Notes under the pieces: generated by a model
What the model was told of the DNA's origin: nothing
Database searches by the model: none
The model's input: only the letters and a program-made list of their open reading frames with translations
Made by a program: the position numbers and the translations under genes
Part shown: piece by piece, positions 19,301-26,513 of the stretch
Layout of the letters: the number at the start of each line of letters is the position of its first letter
How positions within the stretch are numbered: the stretch's first letter is position 1
Origin: Alphaproteobacteria bacterium
Lineage (GTDB): Bacteria > Pseudomonadota > Alphaproteobacteria > UBA6615
DNA: 64,000 nt
Direction of reading: 5' to 3'
Assembly (NCBI GenBank): GCA_021774575.1
Contig: JAJFIX010000046.1
Location: 1 to 64,000 of the forward strand

Positions 19301-22300
19301 CTCGCCGGTTATGCGGCAACCGAGGGCGCATTGTCGTCAAAATCGACAGTCTACGGTGTGACCGTGGGCGACGGCGATGACGAGGTCTTAAACACCGGAA
19401 CCATGGACCTAGACGCGACCGCGACGACCTCCGTGAGTGGCACAAGCGTTTCAATTGCCGGCGCCAGCAATAACAGCCCGAAATCCGACGCGGCGGCAAT
19501 CGCCACCGGGTTGGATGGTGGCGAAGGACATAACATGCTGATCAACCGAGGCAGCATTACCCTCGATACGACAGCAACAATGGGGATGAGCAGCGCCGGT
19601 TTCACCTTTGCCGGAAGTGCAAGCGCCGACGGCTTCCTCGAGGCCAATGTGGAGGCGGCCGGAATGCGCGCTGGAAGTGGCAACGATTTACTTTCAAACG
19701 AGGGCGTTCTTAGAATTACAGCCACCGCGAATTTATCCAGCACCGGCGATAGCACCGCTGCATTCGGCAGCTCATCAGCCGGCGATTCTACCTTGGCGGT
19801 TGCTTCGGCCTATGGGCTCGACGGCGGCAATGGCAACAATATGTTTCTCAATTCTGACGCCATGGACGTCACCGCAACGACAAACATCAGCGCCAACCAG
19901 GCGGCTTATACATTTGGTGGTGGAAGCAGCTCCGATAGCGTGTTGACATCGCGCTCCCACGCGGTCGGCATAAATGGTGGCAATGGTATCGATCAGGTGC
20001 AAGTTGACGGCACTTTGAATGTGACATCTGAGGCAAATCTCACCTCCAGCGGCAGTTCCAATTCTACCTTCGGCGGGTCATCATCCGAAGCCGGAATGTC
20101 AGCTCAAACAACAGGTGTGGGCATTAACACCGATGGCGCCGCCGATATCGTTGTCATTACCGGTACTGTCGCGGTCGTGGTCGATGCCGACGGGACGGTC
20201 AACAATGACTCGAGCACAGGTGTGGCGCTCTTTAGCGATGCCAAGGCGGTTTCCACTGTGACCATTACGGGCTCTGGTTTCGGCGTAGACCTGGGTGATC
20301 AAGCAAACCAATTTCTAAACGAAGGGCTGCTCTCTGTCGTGGTCGGCGGAACGGGCAAGGCCATTTCATCGGCGGAAGGAGACATCGGCATTATCGATGG
20401 CGACGCAAGGTCATTATCGAATGCCACCGCGAATGATTTTAACGCGTCCGGCATTGCGGCTGGAAACGGCAATAATGTGATCACCAACGATGGAGACTTG
20501 TTTGTTGTGGTCCAGCCGGCAGCAGAGGCTATTTCGGATGCGGATGGTGATGGAATTGACGGTGATGGCGACGCCGATTCAAATTCCAACGCCAATAATG
20601 CGGAAGCGGTCGGGATCGATGTCGGAAACGGTAACAACGTCATTACCAATATGGCGGGGGCATTGATCGATGTTGTCTCAAGGCCATTGGCAAAAGGCAG
20701 TGCGACAGCAGACGGCGACCTTGGGGGCGATGCCGATGCCGATACGAGCTTTCATGCCGACAACGCGTTAGCCATCGGCGTGCGGACAGGCAATGGCGCG
20801 AATAGGGTTATCAATGAAGGAACGATTTTGGCCCATGCCAATCCGAGCACCCAATCGACGGTCAGTTCGACGACCGATCCGCCGGTGCCGCCGAATTGTC
20901 CCTTCACCACAGACACCAGCACCGACCCAGATACCATCACGTACCATTGTCCCGCTGCCCCGACGCCGGGAACGGGGCAACTCGGCTCGACCAACAATGC
21001 GCGCTCATATGGTGTCATGACCGGGGCCGGTAACGACATTGTTGAGAACTGGGGATCGATCGAGGCCAAAATTACTATCAGTGCCGTGGTTACCTACGAT
21101 GTCGGCATCCAAACCGGCGGTGGGAACGACTTAGTCAAGCTCGGTGATGGGTCGTCGGTAATGGGTGATGTGGATCTGGGAAGTGGCGCCGATACGTTGC
21201 ACCTTATTGGTACGCCAACTGTGTCCGGTATTGTCGCGGGCAGCGGTGGATCCAACGCCCTGATTTTTGAAGGACCTGGGTTTTTTGCCAATGCTTTGGG
21301 CATATTTGCCGGTGGCAGCGCGACAAAGACACTGGACGGCACGTATTTGATCCGCGATTTACCCAATCTGACCCGCCTGCGGATGGAGTTGGGCACGCTG
21401 CGCTATGACGATGGAGTTTTTCCGACAAATTATACTATGGACGCGGGCGACGTATTCGAAGTGCGGGTCGATCGGATCGAGGGAAATGGAGCTTTTAGTG
21501 CCGCCGGAACCGTCACCAATGACGGCGAAATCATTGTCGAAAAGGGCCCGCACGCCTTTGCCGATGGCGATAGCTTCGACGTTGTAATCGGCGATACGGC
21601 CGTCGTCGGCACATTCGACACGGAAACCCTGCCATCAACCGCGCTGCTTGGTTTCAGCGTCATTTACGATCCCACGGTTACCCGGATTGCCGCAAACGTG
21701 GCCTCCTTTGGCTCGGTTCTTTCGGGCAGCGACCCATATGCCGATGCGGTCTCAGAGTATCTCAATCAAATCTTGGCCGGCTCGGATGGCGATCTATCAC
21801 TGTATCTTGGGCTCTTTCAAAATATGCCGGTGGGCACTAATTTCGACGACCTGTTCAATAGCTTGAGCGCCAACGTTTATGACCTGCTCGCGGTGACCCA
21901 AGCCGACGGATTGATCACAGCAGCGCAAATGCATCATGCTCGGATGGTCATGTGGCGTAACCTTGCGAGTGTTCTGGGTCAGGGTGGGGGGCAACCAGCG
22001 TTCTCACTTGAACTCGACGGTCTGCAAAACACCGCAGTTTTAGGCGATGCGCTGGGGCAAAATGGATCATCGGTTGGTAGCATTCTCACGGTCGCGCCTT
22101 GGGCAGGGGTGTTTGGCGGCGATACAAAATATGGTAGCCGCGGAACCGGAGATTTGCCATTTAGCGCCGCAAGCCGTGGCTGGGCGATGGGTGTTGATCT
22201 AGCCGCATCGGAGGGGTCGATGGCGGGCTTCAGCTACACTGGGTATACAACCCAGTCTGAAATTGATTCTGGCCTGCGAGCAATTGGCGACATCACTGGA

Positions 22301-22930
22301 CGCGCTATTTCCGGCTACACCAGTGTTCTGCTTAGTAAGACGACTTATGCCGAGATCGATTTCAGTCATGGCAATACAGAAACCGTTGTGACGCGCCAGA
22401 TCGGCAGCGGCGTCACAGCGCAGACAGCAACAGGCAGTTTCGAAAGCCGGATTGATACCGCCCATGTTGAACTCGGGCGATCTCTGCTGAACGACGGTAC
22501 GCGTGCAGAAGTGTTTGGGTCATTACGGTTCGCCCGGGTTTCCGATGACGGGCATACCGAGAGCGGTGGCGGTCCGGTCGCGCTCGTTGTTGATGAGAAC
22601 AAGTCTACGTTTCTGCAGTCGGAACTTGGGTTTCGCGCGGGGGTGCCAATTGCCGTATCGAACGGATTTGTCGTTCCCCGCATGAGTGCCTCATGGATCC
22701 GCGACTACAATGTTAGTGACCGCCCAATTTCCGCAGGGTTTGTCAGTGCACCGGGTACGAAATTCACTCATCCTGGCCGCCCGGTCGAGGGCGAAGCATT
22801 CAAGATTGGTGCCGGTCTACACGTTGTATCCACTCAAGCCGGTGTAGAGAGCAATCTTGGTTTCGAAGCCGAATTACGCGATAAAGCCGTGGGCTTCACC
22901 GGTTCCGTCCAAATTGATATTCGTTTTTGA
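13388..22930 (+). CDS. Giant repeat autotransporter (type V secretion, RTX-like repeats)
   Basis: About 3,180 residues. The order is: hydrophobic export signal (ILCWAMAFAVVALG...AQA, residues 4-23), a passenger of about 45 repeats (residues about 138-2590), a beta-helix-like connector, and a C-terminal autotransporter barrel from about residue 2905 ending in VQIDIRF, with the terminal Phe typical of outer-membrane barrels. Most repeats contain G-[ILVM]-x-G-G-x-G-x-D-x-[ILV]-x-N followed by a strand rich in T, A, V and S. Only two Cys lie in the passenger, in a Pro/Thr-rich insert near nt 20880-20960, possibly a disulfide. The passenger is acidic and Ala/Thr/Asp-rich. Probable surface adhesin or surface-layer-like protein; function is not known. 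TTG 13388 is the annotated start, but it has no ribosome site; the frame upstream encodes a basic stretch (STRTKFRYLTG) that would make a better signal peptide. Confidence 0.88.
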   Translation: MTGILCWAMAFAVVALGPGRAQAAGPPTLPPLAALIAAAFADITTLVIAPAVGPTVNAAAASPVTTDSQTDAFTPVHADVTTTALAGDAAGEDLTNNAVISNTGTAEAEIITGGLVVPLNALFGTADEGVTANADITGIGLGNGGVNYLTNGASVTSVANANAKSGNVDINLIELEKVDANILATAIATGISGGAFRDVILNNALLTATANADAEHFDGEFNILNTTSGEMNVAAQATATGIDGKAGDDVMINTDTITATANSETDLTSVTLSIGDAAILDLSVFEASGDTAPISEADAIGIQGGSGADVAINSGTINATANVEVDTVTIGVTGFGVTDAGTIAGIFSADPQVDAATTAVATAIGIDGGTGADRLANSGTINATATSDATSTGVTVAVPVPNLPTPLSFLPGFNIIGVGTGDDATAYGISGGDDNDFIGNEGNVAATATSNALAVSVGVELPDLLSDESDDPTISTGFSVTDAATESDATATALFGGGGNDTLRNLAETLTAAATSDSQTTAVSVILTQGGTGFTGRLNAARTSVISTANAIGMDGGDGNDIMANSGTLIDADADAEADNVSVTAQITYADDPGSVLISVAGMASETEATANASGMDGGDGNDEIQNDNAIDADAISDALAVVVSVAINFNKDTGLAAGVQLIDTDVTANATAEGLSGGNGNDMLVNNGTINTDATANATGTVLSFGLAGAWSQGASIAVAVADTSTNANADAVGISGGDGDDTISNMASVTTNSTANANSLGVSATVAMTKDTGFAAGVTALRTGAYADAESYGIAGGEGADTIFNQADIAATANAQSDAASIGISLAFTKTGASLGVSLVDAQTMATAAAAGIVGDVLDQIDSSGTLDVTAMADAASIGVSTSFAIASSAGLTAGASLTKAGTVADATATGIVGGGLADTLTTTGTSDILADADTSSVGVGVTVSGTKTGVALGVSLVDTATDGRAVATGLSGNEGADSLANTGTLNVTADTDASSTGVSVSISAAMKAGVSAGAALGRATGEAHAIATGIEGGADGDTITNSGTVNSTANADITSVGVSVGLSGTSTGVSLSAALSDTSAIAEAITKGLFGGWGDDIIVSTGAVNATSVADAAATTASVSVAVAATGIAAGVSMARSQTEASADAVGIDGGHGSDMITTSGTINSIADADADGVAVAVTISASAKGASAGAAFTDVGVSADATAAGIRGGDEAGAPDTLGDNILNNAIINSTADADVTGTAVGVTASISFVPLGFTQVNAAADAAATSVGIDGGLGADLINNMNSVTSNALAGVIGTSVGVTLAIGATLGDLTANSIATATGIDGGDGEDEILNTGSIAANATSTGTGIAIGIGMAGASLTDGSTSSTATATGIDGGADKDIIDNRAAVDAVSSATVVGVSVSATLGAGAALSDVSTTADATSTGVDGGAGNDEIVNSDTLTATATSSGVGVSVSVAITGAALADASTNSNSTATGVDSGTGSDVIDNQGVIDSNATSTVTGVSVSIAPTGGSLTDATSTATATAYGVDGGDDIDQILNQNTIDADAIATATGVAVSLTMTGAALSDLVTKANAMAAGVSGGAGNDIIDNQDTINATTSATVTGVSVSAVGVGASLGDSSSNAVATSYGIGGGAGDDTITNSATLNTSATAGGTGVTVAISGAGAALADGATTTSASANGIGGDAGEDTIVNSGAMDIDATADVTGVSVSVAIAGAAIGDLTSKSEAEARGIDGGDDNDIITNTNTIDLDADADATGVSVSVTVAGAAIAEASSSANADITGISGGLGADNVVNQGTITGTANGNATGTSVSVGAFGAALGDLSTTSRATATGIEGEAGDDRLENAGTIDLDAIAKGGSTSVGVTLVGGALTTDLVTVADALVTGMAGGAGADTLINSLKIDILADADSDATAVSVGVIGGALSGGGTRSASQAIGFDGGSEKDIVINSGEVIAAATSRAEAGSVSVSLAGYAATEGALSSKSTVYGVTVGDGDDEVLNTGTMDLDATATTSVSGTSVSIAGASNNSPKSDAAAIATGLDGGEGHNMLINRGSITLDTTATMGMSSAGFTFAGSASADGFLEANVEAAGMRAGSGNDLLSNEGVLRITATANLSSTGDSTAAFGSSSAGDSTLAVASAYGLDGGNGNNMFLNSDAMDVTATTNISANQAAYTFGGGSSSDSVLTSRSHAVGINGGNGIDQVQVDGTLNVTSEANLTSSGSSNSTFGGSSSEAGMSAQTTGVGINTDGAADIVVITGTVAVVVDADGTVNNDSSTGVALFSDAKAVSTVTITGSGFGVDLGDQANQFLNEGLLSVVVGGTGKAISSAEGDIGIIDGDARSLSNATANDFNASGIAAGNGNNVITNDGDLFVVVQPAAEAISDADGDGIDGDGDADSNSNANNAEAVGIDVGNGNNVITNMAGALIDVVSRPLAKGSATADGDLGGDADADTSFHADNALAIGVRTGNGANRVINEGTILAHANPSTQSTVSSTTDPPVPPNCPFTTDTSTDPDTITYHCPAAPTPGTGQLGSTNNARSYGVMTGAGNDIVENWGSIEAKITISAVVTYDVGIQTGGGNDLVKLGDGSSVMGDVDLGSGADTLHLIGTPTVSGIVAGSGGSNALIFEGPGFFANALGIFAGGSATKTLDGTYLIRDLPNLTRLRMELGTLRYDDGVFPTNYTMDAGDVFEVRVDRIEGNGAFSAAGTVTNDGEIIVEKGPHAFADGDSFDVVIGDTAVVGTFDTETLPSTALLGFSVIYDPTVTRIAANVASFGSVLSGSDPYADAVSEYLNQILAGSDGDLSLYLGLFQNMPVGTNFDDLFNSLSANVYDLLAVTQADGLITAAQMHHARMVMWRNLASVLGQGGGQPAFSLELDGLQNTAVLGDALGQNGSSVGSILTVAPWAGVFGGDTKYGSRGTGDLPFSAASRGWAMGVDLAASEGSMAGFSYTGYTTQSEIDSGLRAIGDITGRAISGYTSVLLSKTTYAEIDFSHGNTETVVTRQIGSGVTAQTATGSFESRIDTAHVELGRSLLNDGTRAEVFGSLRFARVSDDGHTESGGGPVALVVDENKSTFLQSELGFRAGVPIAVSNGFVVPRMSASWIRDYNVSDRPISAGFVSAPGTKFTHPGRPVEGEAFKIGAGLHVVSTQAGVESNLGFEAELRDKAVGFTGSVQIDIRF
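13799..21150 (+). repeat. About 45 internal protein repeats, each with a GGxGxD-like turn
   Basis: I counted about 45 copies of the motif by eye from GIGLGNGG (about 13799) to GIQTGGGNDLVKL (about 21104). In the centre the spacing is very regular: successive glycine codons at 17360, 17513, 17669, 17822 and 17975 are 153, 156, 153 and 153 bases apart, i.e. 51-52 residues. The first part has longer units of about 60-75 residues; the last part is more degenerate and replaces GG with TG, VG or AG. The regular centre suggests recent tandem duplication. Confidence 0.85.
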
Positions 22931-22973
22931 GGGTTTGCTCGCTTAAGCGGCCTTGAATTCTCATAAGAGGATG

Positions 22974-22992
22974 CCAGGCACAGTTTGCCTGG
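22974..22992 (+). terminator. Weak terminator-like hairpin after the autotransporter
   Basis: CCAGGCA (22974-22980) pairs with TGCCTGG (22986-22992) across a five-base loop, about 45 bases after the autotransporter stop. What follows is AGAATTCCCCCCAATTTT, only a short T-run, so termination may be weak or act with the convergent membrane-protein gene. Confidence 0.45.
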
Positions 22993-23027
22993 AGAATTCC
23001 CCCCAATTTTGGCAGGAAAAACCGACC

Positions 23028-24044
23028 TTACGTCAACGCTGCGCCCTTTGGTTTGGACGGCTTGAGTTGCATTTTATTGGTTGGGCCGAAGGCCTCCATG
23101 CGCCAGCCGATAGCCAGGCCCAGGCAAATCCAGACGATTTCGCGGCCGCGCCGGACAATGGCCACGGCCAAGCCCAACGCCGGGTTACCGGTGATTGCGG
23201 TGATCACGAGCACGAAGGCGCTTTCCTGAGCGCCGATGCTAGCCGGTATAAAAAACGTCGATGCGCGAACCATCTGGGTAAAGGCTTCGATGACCCAAGC
23301 TTCCTGAAAGGTCACGTCGTGGCCTAGAAAGTAAAAGGTGAAATAGATTGTGGTGACCCCAAAGACCCAATTGGAGAATGCAAACGCTAAGCTTATCGCC
23401 AGTTTCAGGGGGCGCTGCGTGTAGAAAGTGACCAGCCGGTTTTCCAATTTGTGAAGGTGTTCGAGCATGGGGGCGAGCTTGGCCGCCAGCCGACCGCGGA
23501 AAATGGTGCGTGTGACAACCGATGTGAGGCGCAGCCGTTGGATCAAGAAAAAGAGTGCGATGGCAATACAAAATCCACCAAACCCAAACGCGGCTGCGGT
23601 TCGCTCAGCATCGCCGATTTGGGGTATTCCAGCCGCCGCAAGCAAGCCAAAAGCAAGAAAGATCACTAGCGACATGGTGATCACTGTGCGCGCTAGCACC
23701 AGCGATGCAATCGCCTCGCCATAAGTCAGGCCAACGCGTTTTTTCAGTAGCAGCGCTTTTACCGGTTCGCCGCCAAAATGGCCGGCGGCCAGTACAAGAT
23801 TCAGCGCCTCGCCGATCATTTTGATCTGCCATAGGCGATAGGTCCACTTTGGCCGGGTGGGGATATTTTCGAAGGTGTATTGCCAGGAAATCACGTCGAC
23901 CAAGAATTCGATGGCAAAAATGCCGAGAATGACCAGAAAACCCCAGCCCACACGCTGCGCTATGGCCGCCGACTGCCCAATATCCGTCGTTGCTGCGACA
24001 ATGCCCAATCCGGCTACGCCGGCGATTAGGTAAAGATGCTTCAT
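23028..24044 (-). CDS. Lysylphosphatidylglycerol synthase-type/UPF0104 membrane protein
   Basis: Polytopic inner-membrane protein with about eight TM segments, 338 residues from ATG 24044 (MKHLYLIAGVAGLG); a longer frame to 24182 adds 46 polar residues that look non-native. The family motif region HFGGEPVKALLLKKRVGLTYGEAIASLVLART and the later IGAQESAFV are typical of the AglD/YbhN/HpnL flippase-like fold that moves or modifies lipids. It lacks a cytosolic aminoacyl-transferase domain, so it is not an MprF enzyme. Lies convergent to the autotransporter. A role in lipid or hopanoid transport is inference. Confidence 0.75.
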   Translation of the reverse strand: MKHLYLIAGVAGLGIVAATTDIGQSAAIAQRVGWGFLVILGIFAIEFLVDVISWQYTFENIPTRPKWTYRLWQIKMIGEALNLVLAAGHFGGEPVKALLLKKRVGLTYGEAIASLVLARTVITMSLVIFLAFGLLAAAGIPQIGDAERTAAAFGFGGFCIAIALFFLIQRLRLTSVVTRTIFRGRLAAKLAPMLEHLHKLENRLVTFYTQRPLKLAISLAFAFSNWVFGVTTIYFTFYFLGHDVTFQEAWVIEAFTQMVRASTFFIPASIGAQESAFVLVITAITGNPALGLAVAIVRRGREIVWICLGLAIGWRMEAFGPTNKMQLKPSKPKGAALT

Positions 24045-24465
24045 GCGGAACGCAAAGGCGTATTGGCGCTGAACCGGCGGTCGCGCCTCGTTCTGCCCAT
24101 CTTCAGGGGTGCCGAGTTCAGAGGACGTCGTGGAGTTAAATACTGACAAAATTGCAAGTACCCAAATTTGTAAAATAGGCATTCATGTTTGGTTGTTTGC
24201 GCGGCATCTGTCAAGGCTCATTAGGCTTCCTGTGGCGACGAGCGGTAACTCGTCGATCCATTTCCGACATGCGGTTGGCTACTGATATAGGGAGGGACTG
24301 GCGGCGGTTCCATTGCTGTCAAACGGTCCACATGGTCTTGTTCCTGGGAAATCGGTGCTGACTGTTTGTTCCAGCGAAATAACCGGCGTAGGCGAGCTGG
24401 AATTGGGGATAACCCATTGTATTCTAAGCATTGCGCGGGCTGGGGCGACTCGGTTCGGGCGATAG

Positions 24466-25626
24466 ATGGGTATGGAGCTACCGTATCGTATAGTTCGTTT
24501 GCCGAATGTCGCCGGAATAATACATGAAATTAGCGGGAAGATTTATGACTCCTCCGATCCGTCATTTTACTGTCTTCAAGCCCCATCCAGATCTTTCTAT
24601 GTTCGGGGGCCAAGTTTGCATCTCGACCGCGCGGGGAGGGTTTGCCCAATGACCGTACTCGGGCAACGGGCGACCCGCCATGAGCCGCTTTTACCGCCAC
24701 TTTTGCCAGTGTCCAAAAGCGGTGTTCTCGGGCGAACAAATGACCGGGTCCAACGGGGCCAGCGGGTCGAACTTGGCGGACTCCTACGTTCTAGCAAGAG
24801 GGTAACAGAACGCCGCCGCATTGATCTTATTGGGCCCGCTAAACCTCTTTCGCCGGTGCTTGCACCTGTGCTCTCACCCGTGCTTGGCATAGCCGCCAAA
24901 GGAGCAGGCGAGCGTATCGACGCCCGGATGAATGGCCGACAATTGGTTGCTCAAATTTCCTGTGCTGCAGTTGGCTCGTTCGGTCCTGTCCGCATACCTT
25001 GCGGCCTCGGATATCGGTCGGGGAATTTCTATAAGGTGTCGGTTAACGAGGTGACGTTCGAAGATGTGCATGGTTTGGATTTTTCACCAATACCGTCGCT
25101 GCGTCCCGTCGTCGCCCTAAAGCGAATTGTCGTTGGCGTGCGAAATGGAAAGCAGGTTTTGGTGGCTCAGGCAGAGGCTTATCAACGCCAAGCGCATGTT
25201 TGGTCTGGCCTGAAGGCAGCCGCCGCAGCGATGGGGGTGGTTACTGCGATCGGCGGTGTCGCTGCTTCCTTTAACGGGCATTTTATCGCCGGAGGGCTGA
25301 TCATGCTCATCGGGTTCTTGTGGGGCGTGGCGGCAATAATTTCCCACTCCAAGGGGGGTGCACTGGGTGAGGATCTCGCAATTTTGCGCCGCCATTGCGC
25401 CGTCCTTGAGGGACTAATTGGTACTGCCGATATAGTCAATTCGATCAAAGATCCGGGAAAGCGGAATGACGCCAAAGAGCGCCTGCTGCAGCAGGCCTTC
25501 AATATCGAAATTCCCACCGATGTGATGAGCAGGGATGAGGCAAGCACAAGCGCGGGCCAACATAAGGATGCGAGCCCTTTTCGCGCTGGGTTGACCTTTC
25601 CGGATGCCCCCAAGCCGCTAACGTAA
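24466..25626 (+). CDS. Hypothetical protein with two C-terminal-half membrane segments
   Basis: 386-codon frame, no family recognised. The first about 150 residues are Pro/Arg/Ser-rich without predicted structure and may be partly non-coding or belong to a later start. From about residue 155 the protein looks genuine: a GSFGPVRIPCG...NGKQVLVAQAEAYQ region, then two adjacent TM stretches (about 247-290, AAAAAMGVVTAIGGVAAS and GLIMLIGFLWGVAAIIS) and a helical tail with LLQQAFNIEIP. Convergent with nsrR; the two stop codons are only a few bases apart. I cannot offer a function. Confidence 0.55.
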   Translation: MGMELPYRIVRLPNVAGIIHEISGKIYDSSDPSFYCLQAPSRSFYVRGPSLHLDRAGRVCPMTVLGQRATRHEPLLPPLLPVSKSGVLGRTNDRVQRGQRVELGGLLRSSKRVTERRRIDLIGPAKPLSPVLAPVLSPVLGIAAKGAGERIDARMNGRQLVAQISCAAVGSFGPVRIPCGLGYRSGNFYKVSVNEVTFEDVHGLDFSPIPSLRPVVALKRIVVGVRNGKQVLVAQAEAYQRQAHVWSGLKAAAAAMGVVTAIGGVAASFNGHFIAGGLIMLIGFLWGVAAIISHSKGGALGEDLAILRRHCAVLEGLIGTADIVNSIKDPGKRNDAKERLLQQAFNIEIPTDVMSRDEASTSAGQHKDASPFRAGLTFPDAPKPLT

Positions 25627-25628
25627 TA

Positions 25629-26051
25629 CTAAATGAATTTGGACAATTCGTCGGCATTTCCCGTTATGTCATGAAGATTGTAGCCGGCTAATTCCTGGAG
25701 AAACGCCGAATTAGCTTTAGAAATAATATTTTTTAATGAGCAGCAACTTGCGATCGGGCAGGTGTTTTTTTCTTTGTTGAAGCATTCAACGATATCAAAG
25801 TCGTTCTCGGTGGAGAGCACGACGTCTTTTATATTAATTTCCTTCGGGTCCTTGGCAAGGAATATACCGCCGCCGACCCCTCTTTTCGTTTGCAGAAATC
25901 CATTTTTTTCCAAATGCGTCACCACTTTAATCAAGTGATTGCGCGACATATCAAAGGATGAAGATATTTCATCTAGCGATACTGGCCGGTCCTTTAAGGC
26001 CGCAAAAATGAGCGTCCTCAAGGCATAATCCGTAAATAATGTCAGACGCAT
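25629..26051 (-). CDS. nsrR: Rrf2-family NO-sensing repressor, NsrR type
   Basis: 140 residues with an Rrf2 winged helix (MRLTLFTDYALRTLIFAAL, then SLDEISSSFDMSRNHLIKVV) and a cluster-binding loop ECFNKEKNTCPIASCC. The Cys spacing matches the three ligands of the [2Fe-2S]/[4Fe-4S] cluster in NsrR proteins. Loss of the cluster on reaction with NO relieves repression. It is divergent from a truncated haemoglobin and reductase pair, exactly the kind of target expected, and a partial palindrome lies between them. IscR is less likely given the loop and neighbours. Confidence 0.88.
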   Translation of the reverse strand: MRLTLFTDYALRTLIFAALKDRPVSLDEISSSFDMSRNHLIKVVTHLEKNGFLQTKRGVGGGIFLAKDPKEINIKDVVLSTENDFDIVECFNKEKNTCPIASCCSLKNIISKANSAFLQELAGYNLHDITGNADELSKFI

Positions 26052-26080
26052 TTTTGGTAATTTTCACCCTTGAATTTAAT

Positions 26081-26101
26081 TGTTGCATCTAATATATAAC
26101 A
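26081..26101. promoter_or_regulatory. Candidate NsrR operator between nsrR and the haemoglobin gene
   Basis: TGTTGCATCTAATATATAACA is an imperfect 21-bp palindrome centred on 26091 (7 of 10-11 arm positions match). The left arm contains the TGCAT core seen in NsrR half-sites of enterobacteria. Its location, in the 79 bases between the divergent starts at 26051 and 26131, fits autoregulation and control of the haemoglobin operon. Confidence 0.45.
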
Positions 26102-26130
26102 TTTTTTATCTGATGTTAAGGAGCGGCTTC

Positions 26131-26496
26131 GTGACGACATTGTATGAACGCTTAGGTGGGCAACCAGCTGTTGAGACAGCCGTCGATATATTCTATCGCA
26201 AAATTCTCGACGACGCCCGAGTGAATTATTTTTTTGATCAAACCGACATGGACGGTCAAATCGTCAAGCAGAAGTCTTTCTTGACCATGGCCTTCGGAGG
26301 GCCAAACAAATATACGGGGAAAGACATGCGAGAGGGCCATAAGCACCTCATTGAAAGAGGCCTGAACGACGCACATGTCGACATTGTTATTGAGCATCTG
26401 GGCAGTACTCTAAAAGAACTCGGTGTCGCCGATGCCGACATTTCCGAAGTCGCAGCAATTGCCAATAGCGCGCGGGACGACGTTTTAAATCGCTAA
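26131..26496 (+). CDS. Group 1 truncated haemoglobin
   Basis: 121 residues from GTG 26131, which has AAGGAG seven bases upstream; an in-frame ATG at 26080 would add a hydrophobic, poorly coding leader and is rejected. It matches group 1 (trHbN) proteins: TTLYERLGGQPAVETAVDIFYRKIL at the start, the FFDQTDM region, GGPNKYTGKDM and the proximal haem His in MREGHKHL. Such proteins oxidise NO to nitrate when an electron donor is present. The next gene, 17 bases downstream, encodes a flavin/Fe-S reductase that could be that donor. Regulation by the divergent NsrR is likely. Confidence 0.9.
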   Translation: MTTLYERLGGQPAVETAVDIFYRKILDDARVNYFFDQTDMDGQIVKQKSFLTMAFGGPNKYTGKDMREGHKHLIERGLNDAHVDIVIEHLGSTLKELGVADADISEVAAIANSARDDVLNR

Positions 26497-26513
26497 TTGA
26501 GTGGACGGATGTC

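Noticed and set aside
13591-19755. Long minus-strand open frames (up to 277 codons) inside the giant gene
   Set aside because: They are antisense shadows produced by the repetitive GC-rich codon pattern; their products are low-complexity Ala/Val/Ser/Pro without start signals.
13799-21150. Type I secreted RTX toxin
   Set aside because: The nonapeptide-like turns are single, not in tandem blocks, and the protein ends in an autotransporter barrel with an N-terminal export signal.
26080-26130. Longer haemoglobin start at ATG 26080
   Set aside because: The extra residues are AT-rich, overlap the operator-like palindrome and lack a ribosome site, while GTG 26131 has AAGGAG at proper spacing.
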